From contig NC_087245.1 in NCBI RefSeq assembly GCF_037042905.1, positions 13,472,501 to 13,536,500 on the forward strand: a DNA stretch of 64,000 bases, given 5' to 3'. Numbering within the stretch: position 1 is the stretch's first letter; every line of letters starts with the position of its first letter. A program made the position numbers and the translations under genes. Under the pieces are notes generated by a model that did not search any database, was not told the origin of the DNA, and was given only the letters and a program-made list of their open reading frames with translations. Source of the DNA: Lytechinus pictus (taxonomy: Eukaryota; Echinodermata; Echinoidea; Temnopleuroida; Toxopneustidae). This document shows positions 12,383 through 22,140 of the stretch, in pieces.

Positions 12383-12890
12383 CTACGAAATCCGCCCATA
12401 TTGCGACCAAGATATATTACTTGATTTCCTAGCTGCTCTCAGTAGCTTGTAGTTTGCATGAGATAAATCTTCCGCTTTTGAGAATCCAGAATCTTTCAGC
12501 TTTCGCCTCGCCCTCATGACATCTTGGCGAGCGCGGTATGTTGCGAATTGAACAAGAATCGGGCGATGACGAGATTGAGAATTATTCGGCAATGATTGAG
12601 AATTATTCGGCAATGATCCGGACGAATTCGATGGTGTTGACCCTCTCCTTACTGGGCCAATCCGATGACTCCTGTCCACATCGCTGATGCTGATTTGCAC
12701 TCCCAATTTATCTTTAGCCATACGGAGAAGGATATCGTCGGTGCTTTTCTCTTCTGATTCAGGGCAGCCAAAAATCCGAATAGAGTTCCGTCTTGAATAT
12801 TGCTCGGCTTCTTAAGACTTGTTTTGTAGATTTCGAATCTCCTCACTCTGTTCAGCTAATTTCTTCTCCATCGCTCTCAATTTCTAAGAG
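12383..12890 (-). pseudogene. LINE ORF1 (coiled coil plus RNA-binding domain), degenerate
   Basis: On the minus strand the order is a short coiled coil (MEKKLAEQSEEIRNLQNKS, then a stop), the segment EQYSRRNSIRIFG, then DVDRSHRIGP and RPILVQFATYRARQDVMRAR, and a C-terminal NYKLLRAARK. This is the architecture of L1/CR1-type ORF1 RNA-binding proteins that package LINE RNA. A stop after LQNKS (about 12813) and another near 12885 show decay. A Ser/Asn-rich insertion (SLPNNSQ repeated) sits in the middle. The 5' side is cut at 12926, where the foldback-like element begins. Confidence 0.75.
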
Positions 12891-12917
12891 TTCAAATGGA
12901 ACTGTGGAATGAACAGT

Positions 12918-12926
12918 GTTTACAGG
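12918..12926 (+). repeat. 9-bp direct repeat GTTTACAGG, left flank of foldback-like element
   Basis: An identical 9-mer occurs at 16952-16960, just outside the opposite inverted array. Nine bases is the target-site duplication length of Mutator/Foldback-type transposons. Confidence 0.5.
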
Positions 12927-12933
12927 GTGACCC

Positions 12934-13277
12934 GACAATTGCTCCGCCGACATCTGCTCCGCCGACAACTGCTACGCAAAATACGACAACTGCTCCGCCG
13001 ACAATTGCTCCGGACAGTTGCTCCGCCGACAGTTGCTCCGTCGACACTTGCTCCGCCGATATTTGCTCCGTCGACACTTGCTCCACCGATATTTGCTCCG
13101 TCGACATCTGCTCCGCCGATATTTGCTCCGCCGACAATTGCTCCGCCGATTATTGCTCCGCCGACATCTGCTCCGATTATACGACAATTGCTCCGCCGAT
13201 ATTTGCTCCGCCAAAATCTGCTCCGTCAATATTTGCTCCGCCGACTTCTGCTCCGCCGTAAATTGCTCCGATAATGC
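12934..13277 (+). repeat. 15-bp minisatellite, left inverted arm
   Basis: About 22 units of CTCCGCCGACAATTG variants (GTCGACACTTG, GCCGATATTTG and others) with a few longer irregular units. Because 15 is divisible by 3 and the unit lacks stops in several frames, long ORFs rich in CSAD or APPT appear on both strands; they are a by-product of the repeat. Confidence 0.9.
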
Positions 13278-14089
13278 GACATTTATTTATTCATCTATTC
13301 GTACTTTCATACGCGTAACAATTGTAGCACAGGATGAAGACGTCAATGCAAAGTAAATTTAAACTATGCTTGCATGATATATTACATGACAGACACAGGG
13401 GGCGCGGAACGGTTTTCAAAGTGGGGGCTGACCATGCTAAAAATCACAATCATATGGTAATTTTTACGTTTTTGTACACGGTTTTGGAAAAAAAAATTGG
13501 GGCTGAAGCCCCCCAGCTCCCGGCCCCTGATACATAACATAGAAAGAAGTAGAAAAAATGGATAAGCACAAAGGAGTGATAGATATTCTTAATTTCTTAT
13601 TCCTTGGGGGCATTTGTTTAAGTTTTATTACGTGCCTGGTGATTAAAATGAAAAAAATTACGCGTGTTCATGTAATTATTATAACAGTACAAAGAAAACT
13701 TCTTAGCGTCAAAATCGCTCTGGCGAAATATGCTCCGAAGTGGAGATATTTGCTCCAGGTGAAATTCAATAGGTATGCTTCATGTTTACAATTAAAAAAA
13801 AAATGCGTATAAATGTCCCATTTCCAGGTTGATAACAGCTCGCGCTTCGTGCTCGCATTATAAATTCAGTGCGATGCGTTATTGGGTTTCATGAATATGT
13901 TACTATATTATTACTGGTATGTATATATATTATTTCTTTTAAAAACAACATTATTTGTTTATACGTTATGAGAGATATACATACATATATTCATTTATTG
14001 AAATATATTTATATTGTTGCTATTGCACAGAATAGAATAAAATACAACCGAAGTCTCGTCTTATAGTAACTCACCAGTAGCGTAATGAG
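13278..14089. other. Interior of foldback-like element, unassigned
   Basis: AT-rich sequence without a supportable exon. A short palindromic-repeat fragment (CAGCTCGCGCTTCGTGCTCGC) lies at about 13838-13858, and GGGGGCTGA/GGGGCTGAAGCCCCC-type repeat edges lie near 13425-13530. Confidence 0.4.
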
Positions 14090-14230
14090 CCCCCCAAAAA
14101 ATGGAGGGGGCCAGACAAGGATGACATTTAGTTTCCTTTCCTTTATTCTTTTTTTTTTATTGGTAGGGAGAATGGGGGGGGGGATCCGTGACCCCTAGCA
14201 CGCCCCTCCCCTATATGTACGCCAGTGATG
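14090..14230. mobile_element. hAT-like MITE (family A), second copy
   Basis: The left end CAGTAGCGTAATGAG and right end TACGCCAGTG are an imperfect inverted pair, the same pair as at 2937-3088. The interior shares the TTTCCTTTCCTTTATT pyrimidine stretch and a G-run. It is nested inside the foldback-like element. Confidence 0.5.
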
Positions 14231-14454
14231 ATCATGCTTTCGTTTGAATGAAAAAATGTGCAAGGGTAGATAAAGCCCAAGACGTATTAAAAAATATTGA
14301 TAAAAATATTAATAATTATAATGCTGATAAATCTGAAATAAATCAAGCGGTAACCAATGAAAATAAATAGTGTGAAAGAATAAAACGAGAAAGAGGGAGA
14401 GAGAGAGAGGGGCGCGCGCGAATGTATGGTGTATAAGTTGATGGAAAGCAGAAG

Positions 14455-16085
14455 AGCAGGGGCGGATCCAGCCTTCGCCAATCGGCCGCTCGATGATGAT
14501 TTTGGTCTCTTTGAAGGGGTAGTCCTAATATTCACTTCTTAGCTTTATTATAAATCAACATAAATATACAATATAATCCTTATTCATATAATGCGAGCGC
14601 AAAGTGCGAGCTAAATTTTTTAGGAAATGTTATGTATTTTTCCTAAAATTTGAACATTCTGGTCAATGTTTGTTATCCTGAAAAAGATGTGTATGCAACT
14701 AAATAATTACTACGAACGCGAAGCGCGAGCAGAAATGAACTGATGGAAAATGTACCTGTTAAATATTGCTTGCATTTAGACATGAAGACGTTAAATACTT
14801 TAAAAATCAAATAATGCGAGCGCGAGATTTAGACCTACTGAACGAGACACTCTATGTTTTGTAAATCATGAAAAGGATGAGTAATTAGGGATCTTCCTTA
14901 CATTAATAATGCGAGCCCAAAGCGCAAGCAGAAAATTTTTATATGTATACATTTAATGTGATCGAAAAGGTACCTGTTAAGGACTGCTTGCACTTAGCCA
15001 TGAAGATGCTACATATTTCAACAATCAAATAATGCGAGCGCGAAGCGCGAGCTGAATCATTTTGAAATTTCTACATAAAGAATGGAAAATTTCAATCAAT
15101 TTTTGTAATCGTGAACAGGATGGCTATATAACTAACCAATTTATACGAGCGCGAAGCGCGAGCGGAAAAATCGAGATTTAGACCTAAAACGGGACACTCT
15201 ATTCATGTTTTGTAAATCATGAAAAGAATGAGTAATATGGGATCTTCCTAACTTGATAATGCGAGCACAAAGCGCGAGCATAAATTTTTTGATATTGTGA
15301 TCTGAAACTGGATAATGATTTAAATAGATTAAACTTTTTGATATTCCGACTAAAAAACAGAGTCAATTTCAAGCACTTTGTAGGAAAATTGTGAGGTGGA
15401 TATGGATTGCATTTAATAAAAAGCTGATATGTTCTATTATTACTTTGAGTTTTGACATATAGGACCGGGACATCCTTAGGACATGCCATCATATGAAAAT
15501 GATGACTATTTTCCTATTTCTCTTGCTAAGCGTGAGACAAAACAAAAGGGACAATTTAATTTCTAAATTAATATCTTACTCATTAATGCCTAATGACGGC
15601 ACGAAATCTGATGATATTATGGTCTGAAAACTGGACATTTCAAGCGCTCTTGTAGTCATGAATAGGATGCATCAGTTAATATATTTTTAACCATTAATGC
15701 AAGCGCAAATCGCGAGCCAAATTTTTTGATAAACTGTCGTTAAATGGGTATTTTAAGTAGTTTATTTGTATATTCAATATTGAGACATACATAACTCTCC
15801 ATTCAAATGCGAGTGCAGCGCTAGCTGATACGTTTTGACAATCAGACCTGAAAAGGGATATTTTGAAAACTTTACGGAATACACGAAAATAATAGGTACC
15901 TGATAAATCAAAATTTGCGAGTGCGCAGCGCGAGTAGAAAATATTAAAAATCAGACCATAAAACTTACATTTTTACAGAGCACTTTTTAAAAATCAATTT
16001 GTAAATCACACAAAATAATGAAAGTTCGATTCCCGAGGTGAAATATGTTTTGTATATTGACTTCCAAACTTGATATTTGAACTCC
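14455..16085 (+). repeat. Long array of degenerate palindrome-bearing (GCGCGAAGCGCG) units
   Basis: The array begins with the head AGGGGCGGATCCAGC (14458) and continues with about a dozen degenerate units. Motif cores lie near 14590, 14716, 14815, 14910, 15035, 15148, 15260, 15705, 15810 and 15920. Between cores the phrases GACCTAAAACGGGACA, TTTGTAATCATGAAAAGGATG and TAAATAATGCGAGC recur. No open frame runs through it. Unit length is roughly 100-130 bp. Confidence 0.75.
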
Positions 16086-16624
16086 ATAATTATTGAACAA
16101 GATATGAAAATCCCCTAGCAGGCAATTTTATACAGTGACATGAAAGATTTTTTTTATTTTCCAAGTCTTTCCCTCATCTTATTTTATTTACTCGTCTTCC
16201 TTCTCTTCTTTTTACTCTTCTCTTTTCCATCTTTTTTTTTGCTCCGCCAATAGTTTTTTTTTTTTTTTTTTTTTTTTTTTGGGGGGGGGGGGCCGGCCCC
16301 TCGGCCCCTCCCCTGGATCCACCTATGGAAGAGATATTGTGTCCAGCACCCCCCCCCATTCTCTCCCCGCTCAAGTCCGGATTGAAACCAATGATAGTAA
16401 TATATGAACAAAAATCCAGATTCACAATTTCAATGGGGAGGGTGTCATTCCCCTTCTTGCGTTACAATTTGTCAAGTGGCGGCGGCAGGGAGAACATTTT
16501 TTTTAAAGCAGAAAGCTGTGATGATAGGGGAGAAAGAAATAAATAAATAAAACATTAACGAATAATAAGAAAAAAACAACAACAAAACAATTTGTATAAG
16601 ATGTTCATGCAATTGTATTATAGG
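16086..16624. other. Interior of foldback-like element with poly(T)-poly(G) tract
   Basis: A T-run of about 27 followed by G12 lies at 16254-16292, then C-rich sequence. Lysine- or proline-rich ORFs on the minus strand derive from these homopolymers. No gene seen. Confidence 0.5.
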
Positions 16625-16943
16625 AGCACATGACGGCGGAGCAATTTTCGGCGGAGCAATTATTGGCGGAGCAGATTTTGGCGGAGCAAATATCGGCGGA
16701 GCAATTGTCGTATAATCGGAGCAGATGTCGGCGGAGCAATTGTCGGCGGAGCAAATATCGGCGGAGCAGATGTCGACGGAGCAAATATCGGCGGAGCAAG
16801 TGTCGACGGAGCAAATATCGGCGGAGCAAGTGTCGACGGAGCAACTGTCGGCGGAGCAACTGTCCGGAGCAATTGTCGGCGGAGCAGTTGTCGTATTTTG
16901 CGTAGCAATTGTCGGCGGAGCAGATGTCGGCGGAGCAATTGTC
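16625..16943 (-). repeat. 15-bp minisatellite, right inverted arm
   Basis: Reverse-complement counterpart of the array at 12934-13277, with the same unit order over its outer two-thirds. It would form a long imperfect hairpin with the left arm. Confidence 0.9.
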
Positions 16944-16951
16944 ATGGAACC

Positions 16952-16960
16952 GTTTACAGG
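16952..16960 (+). repeat. 9-bp direct repeat GTTTACAGG, right flank
   Basis: Second copy of the 9-mer at 12918-12926; candidate target-site duplication. Confidence 0.5.
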
Positions 16961-17380
16961 CATCAGACAGTCATTACATGCAATAAGTCTGACACGACCT
17001 TCCTTCTGTTCAGTCTTGGAATAAAGTTTATTGAAATGAAGTCATAATACTATGCTGGTTGCAGTCTCTCTGCCATCTCAATGTTCACACTGTATATTGT
17101 CATCGTTGTCATACTATGTAGTCTGTGCTCAAGTGTTTGATCGAGAGTCATCTTTGTTGTTGTTGTTTACTGTTGTTCTTGTGACCATGTTCATTCGTCT
17201 GTATGGTTCTTCCATCTGCCCTTCGGTTTGTACAGTCTGTTGGTCTATATCCTTCTTGATCATTGTCGTTATTACAGTTAATCATTGTTGTCGTCATCAT
17301 CAGCAATGTAAGTGTGTACGTTGTCATCTTTGTTGTCATTCTCCATTCAATAAAATTTTAGGGGCCGAACTCCATTAGGA
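16961..17380. other. No gene seen
   Basis: If the foldback-like element inserted within the LINE, this should be the 5' continuation of the LINE. I cannot recognise LINE protein sequence here, so the LINE may already have been truncated. TTGTTGTTGT-type low complexity lies at 17150-17180. Confidence 0.35.
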
Positions 17381-17635
17381 AGTTGGAAATGCAACTTTCA
17401 ACCAGCATAAATGAAGACGAATCAATTGAAGATGTGCAATTCAAATGATATGCATTTATTGAACTTAGATGATGATGGCTTCATGAAAAATAACAAACAA
17501 CACAAGAGTAAGTCTTAAAGTGACTATACTCTGAAGATGTCGATAAAATCTCTGCATAATTGTGCAGCATTGGAAGTTGTGATCTCAAATCCAATCTGAA
17601 AACATATGTAAACTTAAAATCCATTCTGGAATCAA
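17381..17635 (+). repeat. Dispersed repeat R1, left part (interrupted)
   Basis: ATGCAACTTTCAACCAGC (about 17390) through CCATTCTGGAATCA (17621-17634) matches 21496-22032 apart from the MITE inserted there. The repeat resumes at 20553, so it is split by the 17636-20552 insertion. Function unknown; it could be part of an LTR or a DNA element. Confidence 0.65.
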
Positions 17636-18039
17636 GGACTCCCTTTCACGTCCCTGCCGGTGTCATAGGCTTTTTGGCCCGGGTACCGGCGGTCCAAAAC
17701 GGCTAGTTGATTAGTACCGCCAGTACAAAACGACTAGTCGATCGGGCCCCCCCGGATCCAAATGACTGGTTCAAATTTTTGCCGAAACAACAGGAGAGCC
17801 GCCGTTTGGTTCCGTATTCGTCAGAATGTAGTAAATATATTCTATAAATATCTGCTTAGGTAAAATGTTTCAATATATATATTGGTGTGATTTTTAATGT
17901 AATTTCATCCCAATTATTTAATTCGGTCTAAAATTAAAAATGTTGGTACCGTACATCTAGATAAGAGGTATTTCAGCCTCGTATGTTAGGTACCGGTACC
18001 TTTTTTGCGCACGTGCAGCGCTGCACTGCTTGGACAGTA

Positions 18040-18510
18040 AATATGATTAGTTTGTTTTTCATTATTTATAAATAATGAGGTAGATATTTTATTATTTAAC
18101 AGATAATCTTATTTATAAATAATGGAAAACTCGAACATTAAATAATGATTATTTATAAATAATGAGAATAATGGCGCACTCTAAAAAAATATTTATGAAT
18201 AATAAGTAGACGTTTTCATTATTTAACAAATAATCATTATTTATAAATAATGAAAAACAAATAATCATTATTTATAAATCGTGAAAAACAAATAATCATT
18301 ATTTATAAATAATGAAAAACAAATAATCATTATTTATAAATAATGGAATGTCGAACTATTATTATTTACAAATAATGAAGTAGTAATTGGAATTATATAT
18401 AAATAATTAGAAATGTTATTTTATATAATAGTAATTATTTACAAATAAAATGTAAATTATTTATAAATAATAGTTATTATTTAATAAATAATGATTATGT
18501 AACAAATAAT
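18040..18510 (+). repeat. AT-rich palindromic minisatellite
   Basis: Repeats of AATAATCATTATTTATAAATAATGAAAAAC with a ~31-bp period at 18225-18345, with degenerate copies around. Each unit contains the perfect palindrome ATTATTTATAAATAAT. It is inside the 2.9 kb insertion. Confidence 0.85.
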
Positions 18511-18639
18511 TGTTCTATATAATATTGGTACAATCGGCGCTCATACTGTACCACGTCTCCTTTTGGAGTATAGGGTCTACCCTAACGACGTTATACCGGT
18601 ATTTGTTTTTTTATATTAAGAAGCTACATAAGCGACGGA

Positions 18640-18880
18640 AGTGGGGGGGGGGGGCCGAGGGTCCTGTCCCCCTAAATTTGAGTTTTTTTTGCTTGTCAAT
18701 TTCGTTCCTGCGTCCCCCCTAAATTCAGGTGGACCGCCCTAAAATTTTTTTAAATCGTTATGGTCCCCCCTAAAATTTTGTTTGTTCACCTTTTTGTTTT
18801 GCTTGTCAAATATTTTCCTGTGTCCAATTATAAATTCCAGGTAGACCCCCCCTAAATTTTTTGGCTTCCGCCGCCAATGA
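18640..18880. repeat. G/C-homopolymer repeat related to CCCCCTAAA-type MITE interior
   Basis: Tandem-like phrases TCCCCCCTAAATT and TTTGCTTGTCAA recur two to three times. TTTTTGCTTGTCAA also occurs inside the MITE at 32129-32343 and, reversed, in the one at 22838-23110, so this is likely part of a related element. Confidence 0.4.
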
Positions 18881-18934
18881 GAAGCTATACGACCAATTTT
18901 TAGTCATTCATTCACTTCTAAATAAAATATATAC

Positions 18935-19480
18935 AGTGCGTCCCTGAAAAAACGAAACCGGTATTTATCGATGATTTATCATAACTAAATCACAAATACA
19001 ATAGACAAATGACCTACCAATGTAAAGCTTACAATCTCCTCTTTTATCTGATATTACTTAGATTATTCCTCATTCACGCATGAGTGAGCAAAAACAATTT
19101 GAAGAAAGGATACCAAAAACTCATTTGGCGGGGGGTATCTGGGTTTCAAAAAGAAACACACATTTTTTAAAAGTTCAATATCTAAAAGGCTTGTATTTCC
19201 ATAATTTCATTAAATAAACGTGTTTTCACCAGTTTCCCACAGTAGCTAACGCATGGTGAACAAAAGATCGTCAACAAAACGGAGTGTCAAGTGAGTTTGA
19301 ACGCTAGCCTGGAGAACCTCTTCATTTTATGAAATTATTGAAATTCAAGCCTTATTTCAAATAACCAGAACTTTATTTCTTGACCATTTTCTGTAATTGA
19401 GGTATCAAATTAAAGAGCAGATATTGAACTTTTTAAAATTGTGGGGGGCACTTTTGTCCAGAAAAATTTGACAGGCAAAC
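18935..19480. mobile_element. Truncated copy of the 60199-61017 inverted-repeat element
   Basis: CAGTGCGTCCCTGAAAAAAC (about 18934) through ATTGAACTTTTTAAAATT (about 19440) matches the element at 60199-60795 closely, with internal deletions. The right inverted arm is missing. A full-length reference copy in the same window supports the assignment. Confidence 0.7.
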
Positions 19481-20400
19481 ATTTTTAAAAGGGTTAGCAC
19501 TTGCACATATACGGTACTTTCGACTTTTTTTGGCTCTTAAAAGGGGGAGGCATGAGCCGGGTGTGCCCTCTCCCCTGGATCCGCGCCAAAGCACCCCCCC
19601 CCTCGAGTTAAGGTCAGTTTGGTGGCGTGCCCATGCACGCTCTTTTATTATTATTATTATTCCATCTCCCCCTCTTTTCCCCCTTCATTTCCCCCCCCCC
19701 CCACATATTCCCTCTTCATTCTTTCCTTTTCTCATATACTTTTCCCCATTTTTGGCGATCTCTTCTTCCTACGTTTTTTTCTCTCCCTTTTATTTTCATA
19801 TATTTCCTCCTTTTTTGACTACCCGGGTCCCGTGCCCAACCCCCCCCCCAAAAAAAAAATATATATGCGCATAGTGCATAAAGTGTGTGTCTCAATGAGG
19901 TGTCACTGAGAGTTCCCTGTGTTTTTGGCAGCCTAGCTTAATATTGTTATACTTAGTTTTCTTGTATTGATACATTAATTTTGATTTATACTTGATTACT
20001 TTGGGGGTTCGAAGAGCATGCAGCAGTGTTTACCCCCCCCCCCCCACCATCACCATAGTCGCCAATCTCATCCTATTTCTTGCTTGGTTATGAAGACCAA
20101 GACAAACCAGCCATGGTGGATTAAAGTTCACACCCCGAATAGCGCTTAGCACAGGCGCAAAGGGAGCACGCAATGTGAATAGGGCTTCATGGCTCCACAA
20201 AGCAGCCGTCCCCGGATGTTTAATTACATGTAATTGGAAGAGTGCTAAAAAATGCATACGACTCTCCCTAAATAACTTGAGATTCTCAAATCAGCAACTG
20301 TATCTGTTCTGTGGGTGCATGTTTGACTTGGAGCAGCGCTTGGTTGAAAAGGACGACTGGAATATCACATTCTTGCTGTAGGGGGTGATAATGGGCATGA
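19481..20400. other. No gene seen; polypyrimidine and poly(C) tracts
   Basis: Contains C-runs at 19690-19702, 19840-19850 and 20033-20045 and CT-rich text. ORFs rich in Pro, Phe and Tyr are compositional. A short block at 20050-20380 has mixed composition but no recognisable domain. Confidence 0.45.
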
Positions 20401-20471
20401 ACAGCGTATCGGAACAAATCGCCTGGTCGGAACAAATCGACTATGACGATCGCATCACACAACAAAATCCG

Positions 20472-20510
20472 GTACTAATCGACGGGTAAAAGAGCCGTCG
20501 ATTAGTACCT
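20472..20510. repeat. Perfect 15-bp hairpin near right end of the 2.9 kb insertion
   Basis: GGTACTAATCGACGG and CCGTCGATTAGTACC are exact reverse complements separated by a 9-base loop. Together with neighbouring CGACT/GATCG phrases this is subterminal structure of the element, possibly a transposase-binding region. Confidence 0.7.
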
Positions 20511-20552
20511 CCGGCCCCGATCGACTGGCCGGTCCAAATCGCCTATGACACC

Positions 20553-20670
20553 GGAACCAATCTGCCTGTTCAGAGTTCAGAAATGAACCCTTTTATAATA
20601 GTCTGTTTAAGACGTCCAGCTGTTGGTCAAGCTTGAGTACTAGACCAAAACAAAACAATCTGTATTCGTC
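20553..20670 (+). repeat. Dispersed repeat R1, right part
   Basis: GGAACCAATCTGCC through GTTGGTCAAGCTTGAGTACT matches about 22020-22120. It completes the R1 copy interrupted by the 2.9 kb insertion. Confidence 0.65.
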
Positions 20671-20679
20671 AAAAGTACA

Positions 20680-20680
20680 A

Positions 20681-20730
<50 letters not shown>
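20680..20730 (+). repeat. (TA)n microsatellite
   Basis: About 24 TA dinucleotides followed by TATG variants. The Tyr/Ile ORF over it is meaningless. Confidence 0.9.
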
Positions 20731-20732
<2 letters not shown>

Positions 20733-20829
20733 GTATATTTAAATATAAAGTATATTCACGACCTTTTTTGGTCGTGAAAGTCTTCTTCAGGGTTCATGGC
20801 CCTCTCAAGACCCATGTCTGCACTCCGAT

Positions 20830-21440
20830 GCGGGGGGGGGGGGTAGTCTTCAAGAAAAGAGTATTTTTTTTTAAACACTTTTAAAATTTTCGATTGTCAT
20901 TTTTTTTTGGTATGTTTTCCAATCATTTTGCATTATGAAACTGAAGGAAGAAAACGTAAGAAATATGAAGTGATCGATAATCAAAGATAGTGAAATATTC
21001 GGAGCACACCCTACGTGTTTAATGGTTGCGGGGAGGGACCCGTAAAGGTTGAAAAAAAGATAACGACATGTATAAAAACATAAACAGGAACAAGTTATTC
21101 CACTTTATCCTAGATTTTCATTTCTTTCTCTGTCCGTTTGTTTCTAGCGGTTTCCAAAAGAGAGAGAAGGGGAAAAGGAGTAAGAATGAAAAAAAAAGTG
21201 AAAGAGAGATATCGAGATATTGTAATTTCCAAAGTCATAATTATACCTGAAGTTTGTTGATTGGAGTGAATCCGAATGATTCACGCAAATGTGATACATC
21301 GAGCTGAACAACAGCAGGACAAGCAGCAGGACATATACACTCGAATGAAAGCATTAATTGGACTAAAGAAAAAATTAATTACAAACTCTGCGACGGTTCG
21401 GTGACAAGAATGCGCACTCAATTGTGTTCTAAATAAAGAT
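20830..21440 (+). repeat. Diverged copy of part of the 2.45 kb tandem unit
   Basis: GAAGTGATCGATAATC, TTTAATGGTTGCGGGGAGGG and ACATCGAGCTGAACAACAGC occur here and at 23610-24060, 26055-26510 and 28510-28970. Colinear with the units but shorter (it lacks the AATAAACATAAACACATCG stretch), so it predates or lies outside the tandem array. Confidence 0.8.
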
Positions 21441-21480
21441 CTTGCCGGTTGAGAACTGGTTTTCCGCCATGTTGTGTAAC

Positions 21481-22140
21481 TGTTAGATCGATTGAAATGC
21501 AACTTTCAGCCAGCATAAATGAAGAAGAAGCAATTGAAGATGAACACTTCATATTCTCTACATTTATTGATCATAGATGATGATAACTTGATGAAAAATA
21601 AACAACACAATAGTAGGTCTAATGGTGACTATTATTCTGAAGATGTCGATAAAATATAAACTCTGCAAACTGGTGTAGTATTGTAAGTTATGATCTAAAA
21701 ACCAATCTGGGCCCCGTCTTACAAAGAGTTACGATTGATCCAATCAATCGTAACTCTATGGAAATCCATCAGTGTCATAATTTTTTTCGACAGGAAAATT
21801 AGCACAATGTCTTTTGTAAAAAAAGAGAAGCACAGCAAATTTTCAAGAACAAAATGAATGCATAAATATACATCATTAAGAAAATATATTGAATAAAATA
21901 CATACATGCATAATAGATGTTGATGTTCCTGGCTATCCATAGTTGCGATTGATTGGATCAATCGCAACTCTTTGTAAGACGGGCCCCAGAAAACAATCTA
22001 TAAACTAAAAAGCCATTCTGGAACCAATCTACCTGGCGTTCAGAAATTAATCTTTTATAATAGTCCGCATAAGACGTCCGGTTGTTGGTCAAGCTTTAGT
22101 ACTTGACCAAAACAATCTGTATACGTCATAAGTTGACTCT
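21481..22140 (+). repeat. Dispersed repeat R1, copy carrying a MITE
   Basis: ATGCAACTTTCAGCCAGC (about 21497) to GTTGGTCAAGCTTTAGTACT (about 22085-22104) matches the split copy at 17381-17635 plus 20553-20670. The only large extra block is the MITE at 21709-21987. Confidence 0.7.
21709..21987. mobile_element. 279-bp MITE with ~45-bp terminal inverted repeats
   Basis: The left end GGGCCCCGTCTTACAAAGAG and the right end CTCTTTGTAAGACGGGCCCC are inverted, continuing inward with GTTRCGATTGATCCAATC. Each terminal repeat is itself partly self-complementary (CGATTGATCC/AATCAATCG). The paralogous R1 copy at about 17591-17606 reads CCAATCTGAAAACA straight across, giving an apparent empty site. The target duplication is at most 1-3 bases (TG or CTG). 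Confidence 0.85.

Larger units (their letters stand above)
12927..16951. mobile_element. Candidate foldback-type DNA element with 15-bp-repeat inverted ends
   Basis: Two arrays of the same 15-bp unit (consensus CTCCGCCGACAATTG) lie in inverted orientation at 12934-13277 and 16625-16943. Their outer parts match nearly base for base, including the irregular ACGCAAAATACGAC interruption and the shortened CTCCGGACAGTTG unit. A 9-bp direct repeat flanks the whole. Drosophila Foldback elements likewise have long inverted repeats built of short tandem repeats and 9-bp target duplications, so I infer that class. The outermost 7-8 bases (GTGACCC versus GGTTCCAT) do not match, which weakens the exact boundary. 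The interior is repeats with no transposase, so it would be non-autonomous. Confidence 0.6.
17636..20552. mobile_element. 2.9 kb insertion with 14-bp inverted ends inside repeat R1
   Basis: CCGGTGTCATAGGC at 17657-17670 and its exact reverse complement at 20541-20554 face each other, followed inward by related sequences (GTACCGGCGGTCCAAAAC; GGCCGGTCCAAATCG). Outside them the R1 repeat is contiguous when the insertion is removed, compared with the uninterrupted CCATTCTGGAACCAATCT at about 22014-22031. The flanks GGAATCAA and GGAACCAA would be an 8-bp target duplication with one change. No transposase is seen. The 20 bp left of the inverted repeat (17636-17656) lack a counterpart on the right, so the outer end is uncertain. 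Confidence 0.6.

Noticed and set aside
12934-13277. Regular short repeats as a CRISPR-like array
   Set aside because: Units are contiguous 15-mers with no unique spacers, in a eukaryotic genome; an inverted duplicate exists at 16625-16943.
12896-13356. Overlapping ORFs of 80-121 codons on both strands encoding CSAD/APPT or AEQIS repeats
   Set aside because: They are translations of the 15-bp minisatellite, open in several frames because the unit is a multiple of three without stops. No signal peptide, splice context or conserved single-frame bias.
16472-16963. 163-codon minus-strand ORF as a gene
   Set aside because: Its first two-thirds is the minisatellite and the rest is low-complexity flank.
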